From assembly GCF_017874035.1 (NCBI RefSeq), contig NZ_JAGGKV010000012.1, forward strand, positions 1 through 64,000: a stretch of 64,000 bases of DNA, in the 5' to 3' direction. The first letter of the stretch is position 1; every line of letters starts with the position of its first letter. The notes below the pieces were generated by a model. The model was not told where the DNA came from. It worked only from the letters and a program-made list of their open reading frames with translations, and searched no databases. Below, piece by piece: positions 52,483 to 62,198 of the stretch. This DNA comes from Paenibacillus aceris. GTDB lineage: Bacteria; Bacillota; Bacilli; Paenibacillales; NBRC-103111. The translations under genes were made by a program, and so were the position numbers.

Positions 52483-53994
52483 ATGTCTATGAAAGCAAGC
52501 ATGATTGTCGACAAAGATTTTAAAATTGGAGAAGTAGATTCCCGTATTTACGGCTCGTTTATTGAACATTTGGGACGTGCTGTTTATGGGGGCATTTATG
52601 AACCGGGGCATCCGCAAGCCGATGAGCAGGGGTTTCGGGCGGACGTTTTGGAACTGGTCAAAGGACTGGATGTCCCGATCGTTCGTTACCCGGGCGGGAA
52701 CTTTGTTTCCGGTTACAACTGGGAAGACGGGATTGGACCGCTGGATCAGCGCAAGAAAAGGCTGGATCTGGCATGGCGCACGATTGAGCCTAACATGGTT
52801 GGACTAAATGAATTCATGGATTGGTGCCGCAAAGCGAACACAGAGGCGATGATGGCGGTTAATCTAGGAACTCGCGGCCCCGAGGAGGCCAGAGACATTA
52901 TTGAATATTCCAATATAAAAGGCGGTACGTACTGGAGCGATTTGCGGATTTCTCACGGGTACAAGGCGCCTCACAATATCAAAACATGGTGCTTAGGCAA
53001 CGAAATGGACGGTCCATGGCAGATAGGCGCCAAAACCGCTGTTGAATACGGGCGTACAGCTTGCGAAACGGCCAAAGTGATGAAGTGGGTTGATCCAACG
53101 ATTGAGCTTGTGGCATGTGGCAGTTCCAGTTTGACTATGCCGACGTTCCCGGATTGGGAAGCAACGGTGCTAGAACATACGTATGATCATGTCGATTATA
53201 TTTCCCTGCATCAGTACTACGGCAATCGTGATAAAGACTCATCTAATTTCTTGGCGCAATCCATGGGAATGGATCGCTTTATCAATACCGTAATCTCAAC
53301 TGCAGACTATGTTCAGGCCAAAAAACGTGGAAAGAAGAAAATCAATCTTTCCTTCGACGAATGGAACGTTTGGTATCACTCTAATGAAGCTGACCGCAAA
53401 ATCGAACCTTGGTCGATCGCTCCTCCGCAGCTCGAAGATGTTTATAACCATGAGGATGCGCTCCTTGTAGGCTGTATGCTGATCTCGATGCTGAAGCGTG
53501 CGGATCGCGTGAAAATGGCTTGCTTGGCACAGCTCGTCAACGTTATTGCGCCAATTATGACGGCGAACGGCGGGGCAGCATGGAAGCAAACGATCTACTA
53601 TCCGTACATGCACGCAAGCTTGTTCGGACGCGGAACGGTTCTTGTACCTCTGATTAAATCGCCTAAATACGACGCGAAGGATTACACGGACGTACCTTAT
53701 TTGGAAGCTGTCGCGGTGCATAATGAAGAGAAGTCGGAAGTGACGATCTTCGCGGTGAACCGCCATCTATCAGATGCGCTTCCGCTTGAGCTGGATCTTC
53801 GGAGCTTTGACGCCTGCCAAGTTACCCAACATATCGTGTTGGAGAATGATGATCTGAAAGCCGCGAATACGATTGACGCCCATGATCGGGTGAAACCGCA
53901 TAATGGCGGTAATGCAGCGGTGGATTCAAATGGACAAATTCAAGCAACGCTTGGCAAAGCCTCATGGAATGTTATTCGCTTGAAACTGGCTTAG
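52483..53994 (+). CDS. GH51 alpha-L-arabinofuranosidase
   Basis: A 503-residue intracellular glycoside hydrolase of family 51 releasing L-arabinose from arabinan or arabinoxylan fragments. The acid/base is Glu174 (CLGNEMDGPW) and the nucleophile Glu293 (LSFDEWNVWYH). Other family text: SRIYGSFIEHLGRAVYGGIYEPGH and RYPGGNFVSGYNWEDGIGP. No signal peptide. It follows GAGGTGAT. Controlled probably by the divergent ArsR-type regulator. The leader is AT-rich. Confidence 0.96.
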   Translation: MSMKASMIVDKDFKIGEVDSRIYGSFIEHLGRAVYGGIYEPGHPQADEQGFRADVLELVKGLDVPIVRYPGGNFVSGYNWEDGIGPLDQRKKRLDLAWRTIEPNMVGLNEFMDWCRKANTEAMMAVNLGTRGPEEARDIIEYSNIKGGTYWSDLRISHGYKAPHNIKTWCLGNEMDGPWQIGAKTAVEYGRTACETAKVMKWVDPTIELVACGSSSLTMPTFPDWEATVLEHTYDHVDYISLHQYYGNRDKDSSNFLAQSMGMDRFINTVISTADYVQAKKRGKKKINLSFDEWNVWYHSNEADRKIEPWSIAPPQLEDVYNHEDALLVGCMLISMLKRADRVKMACLAQLVNVIAPIMTANGGAAWKQTIYYPYMHASLFGRGTVLVPLIKSPKYDAKDYTDVPYLEAVAVHNEEKSEVTIFAVNRHLSDALPLELDLRSFDACQVTQHIVLENDDLKAANTIDAHDRVKPHNGGNAAVDSNGQIQATLGKASWNVIRLKLA

Positions 53995-54021
53995 GCTGAT
54001 CAGTCAACAGCCGGCACTTAA

Positions 54022-54063
54022 TAGACATGGTACGGAGCAAACTGCTTCTGCCATGTCTTTTAG
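54022..54063 (+). terminator. Terminator after the arabinofuranosidase gene
   Basis: AGACATGG pairs with CCATGTCT, with further pairing (GGAGCA with TGCTTC), followed by TTTAGTT. Confidence 0.75.
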
Positions 54064-54235
54064 TTGCTCATTTTCAGGCATTTTTTACATGATAACCGCA
54101 AAATAAATCGTCTCGGCCTATCACATACTATGCCCAAGCAGCCTGTAATCACTCATCCAGGCACTTTCGACTTCTTTATTTTACAGTCCGTGCTCTGGTA
54201 TGATGGAGGGAAATATTTCTTTAAGGAGTTCCAGG

Positions 54236-54568
54236 ATGAAAATAAGGCTGCTAATCATGATCATGATTGTTTTGACTTTAGGACTAACGGCTTGTGGAAA
54301 TAATGGCAATAAGAAGCAAAATGACGCGCAAACGACGGCTGTGAATGCCGATCCCCAAAAGATTTACCAAAATTTTTGTATCTCTTGTCATGGTAATCAA
54401 TTACAGGGCGGAGAGGGTCCGAACATTCAAAAAGTCGGGGAACGCTTAACGGAAGCCGAGATCATTAAGCGCATACAAAAGGGTGGTGGCGGGATGCCGC
54501 CGTTCCAAGTCGCCCTCAAAGAAGAGGAATTGAAAGCATTGGCAACTTGGCTCGCAGGTCTTAAATAG
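54236..54568 (+). CDS. Cytochrome c lipoprotein (c550/c551 type)
   Basis: A 110-residue membrane-anchored cytochrome c. Lipobox LGLTAC (Cys20), a short linker, haem site CISCH (Cys48, Cys51, His52) and axial Met in GGGGMPPF. It resembles Bacillus CccB and may carry electrons to the caa3 oxidase encoded elsewhere in the window. The ATG at 54236 follows AAGGAG at eight bases. Confidence 0.9.
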   Translation: MKIRLLIMIMIVLTLGLTACGNNGNKKQNDAQTTAVNADPQKIYQNFCISCHGNQLQGGEGPNIQKVGERLTEAEIIKRIQKGGGGMPPFQVALKEEELKALATWLAGLK

Positions 54569-54665
54569 AGGGAATAGATGGATTTCCTAAGGTTCCTTTA
54601 AGGTTATCTACATATTTTCTTCACAATTGGGGTTTAGAATGGGGGCAAGAGGAGAGTGATGTAAG

Positions 54666-56690
54666 ATGCACCCCAATTTGAAGCCCCGGAGCGATCTTCA
54701 TAAGAAGCAGCAGAAGATTAGACCACAACGTCTGGGAGCGATGATTTCGCTAGTCCTGTTTTTAATCCTGTTACCTGTATTTTCAGTGGCCGGCATGGAG
54801 CTACTCGAGCGCGGTTCACTGCATGATACAATGAATTGGATATCTTCCAATCAATCGCTTTATATATTAAATGTAGGAATCACCTTCTGTTTGCTTGCTT
54901 TTATTTATGCTTTGGTGGGATCCTTGGCGATCTCAGGAGCGATTTCGACCTTACTGCTTGGCCTGATGGCATTAATTTCTTATATGAAGGTGACAATGAT
55001 CGGGGAGCCGTTCTTCCCGTGGGATATTTTGCTCAATAAAGAAAGTATGGATATTGCTTCATTAGTTACGGGAAAAGCAGCCCTTGTACGAATCGGAGCC
55101 ATAGCCGCCTCAATTATTATCGTACTTGCATTAAGATGGGTCTTACCGCGTACAAAGATATCTATTATCTCAAGAATTGGTTTAGGGCTATTCTCGCTCT
55201 ATGCCTTATATGCTTTTGGGATCAAAACACCGCTAGCAGGCAAAATTCTGGATCATGTCGGCGTGAACGAAATCGTTTGGAATCAGCAAGAAAATTATGC
55301 GAGTAACGGAACAGCGCTAGCTTTTACGCTCAACGTCAAAAATTCCATCGTTCAAAAGCCGGATACCTACAGCAATGAGGCCATCGGGGCGGTTGCGACA
55401 ACGATCGAGGAGAGCGCACAAAAAGCGCCTGCTTTGAAAAAAGCGTCAGTCGATCCGCTGCAAGGGAAAAAGCCGAATGTCATTTTTATTATGAGTGAGG
55501 CTTTCTGGGACCCAACATTGTTAACCAATGTGAAATTCAGTGAAGACCCGCTGCCAACCGTCCACCGTTTGCAAAAGGAATCGTCTTCCGGTTACCTGCT
55601 GTCTCCTCAATTTGGAGGAGGAACCAGCAATGTGGAATTCGAAGTATTGACAGGTAATTCCATGAGTTTCCTGCCTGGAGGCTCCATTCCTTACCAACAG
55701 TATGTAAGTAAGCCTGTTCCAAGCTTAGCGAGTTATTTTGCCGACCAGGGTTATAAAAGTATGGGAATTCACTCCTATGAAGGCTGGTTCTGGGACCGTA
55801 ATTCCGTATACAAACAGCTTGGCTTTGAATCTTTTAAAAGCAGTGAGCATTTCGTGAATCCGGAAACGAAGGGTTACTTCATCTCGGATGCCGAAGTGTC
55901 GAGAAACATTATCGATGAAGTGGATAAAACCGCCGATCCTATGTTTATCTACACGGTTACGATGCAAAATCATGGTCCTTATGACGATCCGCGGTACGGA
56001 GAAAATCAATTTAAGGCGGAAGGCAATTTGACGCCGCAAGCCAAATCGATTTTGGAAACTTACGCCCAAGGCGCGCATGATGCGGATCAAAGTTTGCAAA
56101 TGCTTATTGATCATTACAAAAATTCTGATGAACCTACGATGATCGTCTTCTATGGAGACCATCTGCCGATGCTTGGTCTTGATTATCAAGTGTATAAAGA
56201 AGCGGGTTTCATCTCTACAAGCAACGCTAATGACTGGTCATTGGAAGAAGTGAAGAAAATGCACAGCATTCCGCTGGTCACATGGTCTAACTTCGATATG
56301 CCGAAGCAGGATATTCCGCTGCTCAGCGATTCCTTCTTAGGTGCGCACGTGCTGGATATGCTGCATATGGAGAAACCGGCGAATTTCGCGCTGAATGCGG
56401 AACTGGCCGCCAAAGTACCAGGATTGCTGAGTAATCTGGTTGTGGACCAGGACCAAACATTGCATGCACAGGCACCTGAGTCCGTGAAACCACTTCTGGA
56501 CGACTACAGGAACGTACAATATGATCTGCTTTTCGGTAAGCAATATTTAGCTTCTTACATTGATCATGACTATTTAACGAAGGCGTCGCAACCAAGCTAT
56601 AACGCCGAGTTTGATGACCCTGAGACGAAACTTCGGGCAACAGGGGAAAGCAGTCCTCCTCCTGAGGCTAAGCCTGCGAGCGTTCAGTAA
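54666..56690 (+). CDS. LTA synthase family sulfatase-fold membrane protein
   Basis: A 674-residue protein: five N-terminal membrane helices (to about residue 190), a linker, and an extracellular sulfatase-like catalytic domain. Metal and catalytic text: NVIFIMSEAFWDP, FGGGTSNVEFEVLTG (Thr320 likely nucleophile), and FYGDHLPMLG. Members polymerise glycerol phosphate (LtaS) or transfer phosphoethanolamine/phosphoglycerol. The GGGTSNVEFE text differs from canonical LtaS, so a phosphoglycerol transferase role is also possible. GGAGAG precedes the ATG. Confidence 0.9.
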   Translation: MHPNLKPRSDLHKKQQKIRPQRLGAMISLVLFLILLPVFSVAGMELLERGSLHDTMNWISSNQSLYILNVGITFCLLAFIYALVGSLAISGAISTLLLGLMALISYMKVTMIGEPFFPWDILLNKESMDIASLVTGKAALVRIGAIAASIIIVLALRWVLPRTKISIISRIGLGLFSLYALYAFGIKTPLAGKILDHVGVNEIVWNQQENYASNGTALAFTLNVKNSIVQKPDTYSNEAIGAVATTIEESAQKAPALKKASVDPLQGKKPNVIFIMSEAFWDPTLLTNVKFSEDPLPTVHRLQKESSSGYLLSPQFGGGTSNVEFEVLTGNSMSFLPGGSIPYQQYVSKPVPSLASYFADQGYKSMGIHSYEGWFWDRNSVYKQLGFESFKSSEHFVNPETKGYFISDAEVSRNIIDEVDKTADPMFIYTVTMQNHGPYDDPRYGENQFKAEGNLTPQAKSILETYAQGAHDADQSLQMLIDHYKNSDEPTMIVFYGDHLPMLGLDYQVYKEAGFISTSNANDWSLEEVKKMHSIPLVTWSNFDMPKQDIPLLSDSFLGAHVLDMLHMEKPANFALNAELAAKVPGLLSNLVVDQDQTLHAQAPESVKPLLDDYRNVQYDLLFGKQYLASYIDHDYLTKASQPSYNAEFDDPETKLRATGESSPPPEAKPASVQ

Positions 56691-57002
56691 AGAAGCTGTT
56701 GTTTTTCACAGCAGCATGAGGAGCCGTTTGGCTCCTGCTACATAAGTTAGGATTGGTATGTACGCTGACAACAACGAAGGTTGCCTCGTTCTTCGTCACA
56801 ATTAGAGCCTCGACACTAGTGAGAATCACTGGTGTTGGGGTTCTTTTTCGTTCAATAACGATGAGAGTCCAGACCATCGTGTACGCTGTAAAATAATCAT
56901 TGCCATACCCAGGGGAATTTTGGTAATATGGAACTCCGTCTCTACGCTGCGGCTGCAGTAGGAATTCGTTTTTTTCGTATGAAAAAACATAGGAGGTGTT
57001 TT
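56691..57002. other. Intergenic region with hairpins
   Basis: Holds a small perfect hairpin (AGGAGCC-GTTT-GGCTCCT, 56719-56736), a terminator-like hairpin (56804-56849) and the AGGAGGTG ribosome site of the exporter operon. Nothing else is recognised. Confidence 0.5.
56804..56849 (+). terminator. Terminator-like hairpin after the LTA-synthase-like gene
   Basis: GAGCCTCGACACTAGTGA pairs with TCACTGGTGTTGGGGTTC (several G-U pairs), followed by TTTTTC. Confidence 0.65.
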
Positions 57003-57779
57003 ATGCTTTTCGCGGTTTTAGCCCGCAAGGCATACGCAAGGAATTTGCAGTATCGCGGTTCGCATCTGCTGCACAATGCAGTAAGCGCGGTGTTTGGCTT
57101 CATTTATGCGAGTATATGGACGGGGCTCGGGACCGATTCTTCGCTCGGCGATTACGGCGCCAAAGGGATCGTCGGGTACATCGCGTTTAACCAAGCCAGC
57201 CTATGGGTTACGCAGTTTATGACGAATGGACTGGGGCTCGAGCAGTCGGTGCGTACGGGTCAAATAGCCGTCGATCTCATGCGTCCTGTTCACTTGTTCT
57301 ATCAGGCGATGAGCCGGGAATGGGGGCAGGTGTGGTATCAGTTTCTTTATAAATTTATCCCGATTTATGTCCTCTACTACTTCATTTTCTCCTTACAGCT
57401 TCCACAGAAAGCTTCGGTTTACGGTTGGACAGCGATCGCGCTGGTCTCGGCATCGTATATCTCCATTTGCATGAATTATCTGATTGGTGTTGCAGCTTTA
57501 TGGACTACGGAATCCCGTTGGTTTTACTGGGTGAATTACTCGTTCAGCATGCTGCTTTCGGGCTTTTTCATTCCTCTCGAATGGCTTCCGGGCTGGCTTC
57601 GCACCATTAGCTTTTATACTCCTTATCCGTATTTACTCTACTATCCGACTCGTATTTATTTGCAGCTTGAAAAAGGCACGGTCGTGCTCGGAGCTCTCGC
57701 ATGGAGCATCGGGTTTACTTGTGTCTGTCTGGCCGTTACGCATTGGGTGCGCAAAAAGCTGGAGGTGCAGGGCGGATGA
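57003..57779 (+). CDS. ABC-2 exporter permease (viologen-exporter-like)
   Basis: A 258-residue membrane protein with about six helices: NAVSAVFGFIYASIWTGLG, GYIAFNQASLWVTQF, VWYQFLYKFIPIYVLYYFIFSL, SFSMLLSGFFIPLEWLPGWLR. The last is characteristic of the ABC-2 permeases that come in pairs with one ATPase. The ATG at 57003 follows AGGAGGTG. Overlaps the next permease gene by four bases. Substrate unknown. Confidence 0.88.
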   Translation: MLFAVLARKAYARNLQYRGSHLLHNAVSAVFGFIYASIWTGLGTDSSLGDYGAKGIVGYIAFNQASLWVTQFMTNGLGLEQSVRTGQIAVDLMRPVHLFYQAMSREWGQVWYQFLYKFIPIYVLYYFIFSLQLPQKASVYGWTAIALVSASYISICMNYLIGVAALWTTESRWFYWVNYSFSMLLSGFFIPLEWLPGWLRTISFYTPYPYLLYYPTRIYLQLEKGTVVLGALAWSIGFTCVCLAVTHWVRKKLEVQGG

Positions 57780-58567
57780 TGTCAGTTAAGCTCTACATGC
57801 TGCTGATCAAGGCGAGCTTGCGCAGCCGGATGCAGTATAAGTTCAATTTCCTGTTTTCAACGGCGATGGCATCCTGTGTACATATCTCCGAATTTCTCAT
57901 GGTGGCGCTGGTCATGATGCGTTTTGGCAATATCATGGGCTGGACGCTGTATGAAGTGTGCTATTTATACGGAGTCATCATGATCGCCAAAGCGATTTAC
58001 CGAACGCTGGCTTCCGATGTGCATCATCTCGAAAAATATCTCGTATCCGGCGATCTGGATGCGCTTCTGATACGTCCCGTTCCGGTGCTGCTGGCGCTGA
58101 TGACACAAAACTCGCGCGTGCTCTTCGCCGAAATCGGTCAGGGGCTCGTTCTGCTCGCCATTGCGATGAAAGCTTTGATGGCATCCGGTCAAATCGGTTG
58201 GACAGCCGTTCCGTTAACGGCGTTAATCATTTGCACCGGAGCGGTTATTTTATTCGCTATCGGGCTCGCTACAGCGGCCGCGGGGTTTTGGCTGACGCGC
58301 ATTGAATATTTGCAAAACATGACCGAAGACGCCACCCATACGGCGGCACGCTACCCGCTTTCCCTGTATCCCAAATGGCTGCAAGGCGCACTGATGGTGC
58401 TCGTGCCGGTAGCCTTCGTGAATTACATACCGGCCTTATACATATTAAGACATCAGGGCGGGATTTGGATGCTGCTTGGAACAGCGGGTGTTGCTTGTGC
58501 TGCGCTTTGGCTGGCTATGCGGTTTTGGAAGCTGGGCTTATCCCGTTATCAAAGCACAGGGAGTTAA
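57776..58567 (+). CDS. ABC-2 exporter permease, second subunit
   Basis: A 263-residue partner permease with six helices. The stretch LEKYLVSGDLDALLIRPVPVLLALM is typical of this paired ABC-2 family, as is the corresponding VRTGQIAVDLMRPV of the first permease. Start overlaps the preceding stop. The two permeases form a heterodimer driven by the ATPase that follows. Confidence 0.88.
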   Translation: MMSVKLYMLLIKASLRSRMQYKFNFLFSTAMASCVHISEFLMVALVMMRFGNIMGWTLYEVCYLYGVIMIAKAIYRTLASDVHHLEKYLVSGDLDALLIRPVPVLLALMTQNSRVLFAEIGQGLVLLAIAMKALMASGQIGWTAVPLTALIICTGAVILFAIGLATAAAGFWLTRIEYLQNMTEDATHTAARYPLSLYPKWLQGALMVLVPVAFVNYIPALYILRHQGGIWMLLGTAGVACAALWLAMRFWKLGLSRYQSTGS

Positions 58568-58608
58568 GATCATTAATCACCTTAAATACAAGGAGGGAAG
58601 GGATCGAC

Positions 58609-59580
58609 ATGATTACCGTCACGAATTTGCGAAAAACATTTCACACTCCGCTCGTCCAAGAAGGCCGGTTTTCCGGTATCCGCACCTTGTTTTCACGGGC
58701 ATATAAAGAGAAAGAAGCGGTACGAGATCTAAGCTTTGAGATTGAATCCGGCGAGTTCGTCGGGTATATTGGACCTAATGGTGCGGGAAAATCAACGACA
58801 ATCAAGATGCTGACCGGCATCCTTCACCCTACCTCGGGTGAGGTACTGATCCATGGCTTAAGCCCGCAAAAGCACCGAAGGCGCGTCGTGGGCAAGCTTG
58901 GCGTCGTGTTCGGACAGCGCAGCCAGCTGTGGTGGGATTTGCCGGTGAAGGATTCCTATGAGATATTAACAGCCATGTATCGCGTGGAAGAGAGTGTCTC
59001 TCGCCGCAGATTAGGTGAGCTGAATGAGCTCCTTGAGCTCAAAGAGCTGATGGATATGCCTGTGCGGAAGCTGTCGTTGGGTCAGCGGATGCGGGCCGAT
59101 TTGGCGGCTTCCATGCTGCATGACCCGGACATCTTGTTCCTGGATGAGCCTACCATCGGGTTGGACGTGGTAGCGAAGAAGAACATTCGCAGCTTTCTGC
59201 AAACGTTAAATCAAGATTTCGGCAAAACGATTTTGCTAACGACACATGATATGGATGATATTGAGCAGCTATGTAAAAGGGTGATCGTCATCAATCACGG
59301 TCAGATCGGATATGACGGCTCGATTGATACGTTAAGGGACCGAATCGGTTTACCTACCATGATGAAAATTACGTATCGCAGCGATGTTAACGTGCCGGAG
59401 AGCTGGGAGCTGCCGTTTCACGTGGTTGAACAGGAGTCGAACGTTCTCACGATTGCCTGCAACCGCAAAGAGCTGAAGGCAATGGACGTACTGCGTATCG
59501 TTAGTCTCTGGGGCGATATGGATGATGTACATATGGAAGAGCCTGAGTTTGAAGAGGTTATTCACGGGGTATATAAGTAG
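58609..59580 (+). CDS. ABC exporter ATPase
   Basis: A 323-residue ATPase: Walker A GPNGAGKST (Lys61), Q-loop GVVFGQRSQLWWDLPV, signature LSLGQRMRADLAASML, Walker B ILFLDEPTIGLD and H-loop TTHD. The QRSQLWWDLPV text and LSLGQRMRADLA signature belong to the ATPase that accompanies this permease pair. The ATG at 58609 is used because AAGGAGGGAAGG precedes it; the longer frame lies inside the permease gene. Confidence 0.92.
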   Translation: MITVTNLRKTFHTPLVQEGRFSGIRTLFSRAYKEKEAVRDLSFEIESGEFVGYIGPNGAGKSTTIKMLTGILHPTSGEVLIHGLSPQKHRRRVVGKLGVVFGQRSQLWWDLPVKDSYEILTAMYRVEESVSRRRLGELNELLELKELMDMPVRKLSLGQRMRADLAASMLHDPDILFLDEPTIGLDVVAKKNIRSFLQTLNQDFGKTILLTTHDMDDIEQLCKRVIVINHGQIGYDGSIDTLRDRIGLPTMMKITYRSDVNVPESWELPFHVVEQESNVLTIACNRKELKAMDVLRIVSLWGDMDDVHMEEPEFEEVIHGVYK

Positions 59581-59596
59581 GCAGGAGGGAGAATAA

Positions 59597-61888
59597 ATGG
59601 CAATTGAACAAGAAGAACGGGAGCGGGAGGCGCAGCGCGTCTCCTCAGTACGGACTCAAATTAAGGAGCGAATTATCGACCTAGGGGAGACGGTGGATCA
59701 GCGCCGTACGGAAGTAACCGCGATCGGCCGCAGCTTCTGGGATGACATCTCCGTCAACGCGGACAACGCAGACGACGTGATCGAGACAGCGGCGAGTATG
59801 GCCCAGCAGGAGCATGTCCTGCAGGGTCAGAAGCGCAGTTTCCAGGTGGCGCAGGATGCGCTGTACAAGCTCCAGCGCGTCGTCGATGCGCCGTATTTCA
59901 GCCGCATTGATTTTCAAGAGCGCGGTGAGTATGAGCGTGAGAAAATCTACATCGGTCTTACTTCTTTTATCGATGCGAAGACGGATGAAATTCTTATCTA
60001 TGACTGGCGTGCACCGATTGCCAGCTTGTTTTATGACTACCCGCCGGGGCCGGCGACGTACCGCACACCGGAGATGGATGTCAGCGGCGAGCTGCTGCTC
60101 AAGCGCCAGTACATCATTAAAGCCGGCGAACTGCAGGATGTGTTCGATACCGGGATCACCATCGGCGACGAGATGCTGCAGAAGATGCTCAGCCGCAGCG
60201 CCGACGAGAAAATGCACAGCATTGTGACGACGATTCAGCGCGAGCAGAACCAGATCATCCGCGATGACCGGCACAAGGTGCTTGTCGTCCAGGGGGCAGC
60301 AGGCAGCGGCAAAACTTCGGTCGCGCTGCAGCGCATCGCGTATTTGCTTTATAAATATCGGACGACGCTTAGCGCTGATAATATGATTCTGTTCTCGCCG
60401 AACTCGCTGTTTAGCGATTACGTTTCGCACGTTCTTCCGGAGCTGGGCGAAGCTAGCATGCAGCAAACGACCTTTCAAGATTATTTAACCCATAAATTAA
60501 GCGACACCGGGCTTGCACTCGAAGATCCGTACGACCAGCTCGAATTCATTCTTACCGGAACAGAGCAAGATCCCGCGTACAAAGCCCGTCTGCAAAGCAT
60601 TCCGTACAAAACGTCGGCAGCCTTCCTCAATGTCATCGAGGCCTATGGGGAAAAGCTGAAGCATGACGGCATCCGTTTCCTTGATCTGTCAGTAGGAAAG
60701 AAAGTGCTGATAACCGCGGAGGAGCTGAGCGAACGCTTCTATGGCAAAGCTTCGATTCTTGCGCTCGGTGAACGTATGGAGCAATTGTCCGAGTGGATGC
60801 TGGAGAAGCTGGATGTGATTCAAGCGGATGCCCAGAAACGGTTTTATCGCAAAATGGTGCGGGAACCCAAATATATGGGCACGGAGCCCGAGATGAAGAA
60901 GATGAGCAAAATCAAGGCGCATAAAGCCATTGCTCCGCTTAAGGAGAAGGCGCGTAACCTTGCTTATGTCGACGTGCTCGGGATGTACCGCGAACTCTAC
61001 ACGGACAGAGAGCTGCATCAAGAGTTGATTGCGCAGGCTGGCCAGCAGCTTCCCGATGCTTGGGAGAGCATCAGCGCCTTCACGGCGACTGCGCTCGAGC
61101 AAGGAATCCTGCACTACGAGGACGCGACGCCGCTTGTATATTTGAAGGGCTTAGTCGAGGGGCAACTTCGTGTAGGGACGATACGCTACTGCCTGGTAGA
61201 TGAGGCGCAGGACTACTCGCCGTTCCATTACGCGTATCTCAAGAAGCTGTTCCCTCGCGCCCGGTTTACCCTGCTCGGGGATTGGAATCAGGGAATTTTC
61301 ACGCATGCGAACGCGGCTAGCGAGGATGGCGCAGGGCCTAAGAACGAGTACAGCTCGATCAGCGAGCTGATGAAAGAGGAGGAGACGGAGACGATCCGTC
61401 TCGTGAAGAGTTACCGCTCGACGCGCGAAATCGTCCTGTTCGCCAGCCGTGTGCTGCCGTTCGGCGAGCCGATCGAGCCGTTCAGCCGCAGCGGCGAAGA
61501 ACCGCGCCTGCTGCGCGCCGCGAACGAGACCGAGCTGCGCCGCCTGGTCGCGGACGCGGCGCTGACTCGCCAAAGCGGCGGCGCAAGCTCCGTCGCGATC
61601 CTGTGCAAGACCGCGCGCGAGACGGAAGCCGCGCACGCAGCGTTGAAGCCGCTGCTGCCCGGCCTCACGCGGATCACGAAGGAGACGCTGCACTATGAGG
61701 CAGGCGTCATGATCATGCCGGCGTACCTCGCCAAAGGGCTCGAGTTCGACGCCGTGATTCTCTACGATGCCGGGGAGGCAGTCTATGCGGAGGCGAAGGA
61801 GCGCAAGCTGTTTTACACGGCGTGCACCCGCGCGTTGCATCACCTTGATGTTTGCTATTTAGGTGAATTGACACCTTTTCTCCCGTAA
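59597..61888 (+). CDS. helD: RNA polymerase recycling helicase HelD
   Basis: A 763-residue superfamily 1 ATPase close to Bacillus subtilis HelD (774 residues), which removes RNA polymerase from stalled complexes. N-terminal coiled arm, the HelD-specific YIGLTSFIDAKTDEILIYDWRAPIASLFYDYPPG, Walker A GAAGSGKTS (Lys239), LVDEAQDYSPF, LLGDWNQGIF, VKSYRSTREI, LAKGLEFDAVILYD and FYTACTRAL. It starts 16 bases after the ATPase with AGGAGGG, so it probably shares the exporter's transcript. GC content rises in its last third. Confidence 0.94.
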   Translation: MAIEQEEREREAQRVSSVRTQIKERIIDLGETVDQRRTEVTAIGRSFWDDISVNADNADDVIETAASMAQQEHVLQGQKRSFQVAQDALYKLQRVVDAPYFSRIDFQERGEYEREKIYIGLTSFIDAKTDEILIYDWRAPIASLFYDYPPGPATYRTPEMDVSGELLLKRQYIIKAGELQDVFDTGITIGDEMLQKMLSRSADEKMHSIVTTIQREQNQIIRDDRHKVLVVQGAAGSGKTSVALQRIAYLLYKYRTTLSADNMILFSPNSLFSDYVSHVLPELGEASMQQTTFQDYLTHKLSDTGLALEDPYDQLEFILTGTEQDPAYKARLQSIPYKTSAAFLNVIEAYGEKLKHDGIRFLDLSVGKKVLITAEELSERFYGKASILALGERMEQLSEWMLEKLDVIQADAQKRFYRKMVREPKYMGTEPEMKKMSKIKAHKAIAPLKEKARNLAYVDVLGMYRELYTDRELHQELIAQAGQQLPDAWESISAFTATALEQGILHYEDATPLVYLKGLVEGQLRVGTIRYCLVDEAQDYSPFHYAYLKKLFPRARFTLLGDWNQGIFTHANAASEDGAGPKNEYSSISELMKEEETETIRLVKSYRSTREIVLFASRVLPFGEPIEPFSRSGEEPRLLRAANETELRRLVADAALTRQSGGASSVAILCKTARETEAAHAALKPLLPGLTRITKETLHYEAGVMIMPAYLAKGLEFDAVILYDAGEAVYAEAKERKLFYTACTRALHHLDVCYLGELTPFLP

Positions 61889-61987
61889 AGCTAGACATAC
61901 GTCCATACCCATCCGCCCTGCCCGACATAGGATACATCAAGTCACAAAGAGACCAATGTTTCAGCAGGCAGGGAGGAGGAAGTCGTC

Positions 61988-62071
61988 ATGTCAGGAGCCG
62001 CATACTCTAGCGCAGCGCTCGTTCTGGTTCTTTATATTTTGTTGGTTATCATTCTTGCAACTTTCTACTAA
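61988..62071 (+). CDS. YjcZ-type small sporulation membrane peptide (27 residues)
   Basis: A 27-residue reading frame, MSGAAYSSAALVLVLYILLV followed by IILATFY, one hydrophobic helix with a short N-terminal tail. This is the pattern of the YjcZ family of small sporulation proteins. GGGAGGAGG sits nine to ten bases upstream and a strong terminator follows 16 bases after the stop, so it is a complete one-gene unit. Role probably in the spore or sporulating cell membrane. Confidence 0.85.
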   Translation: MSGAAYSSAALVLVLYILLVIILATFY

Positions 62072-62086
62072 GAAGCCAGGATGAAG

Positions 62087-62122
62087 AAACCGCCTCTCGA
62101 TGGAGCGAGAGGCGGTTTTTGT
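62087..62122 (+). terminator. Terminator after the YjcZ-type gene
   Basis: AAACCGCCTCTCG pairs with CGAGAGGCGGTTT around ATGGAG, followed by TTGTTTTG. Confidence 0.93.
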
Positions 62123-62198
62123 TTTGCATAATTCCACCTGGATTGGAAACCTTAACAAATAAAAGTTTCCACCTAATACCAAAGTGGGAGAACACGCT

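Noticed and set aside
59681..60478. 265-codon antisense frame inside helD
   Set aside because: Complement of HelD; no ribosome site and no domain.
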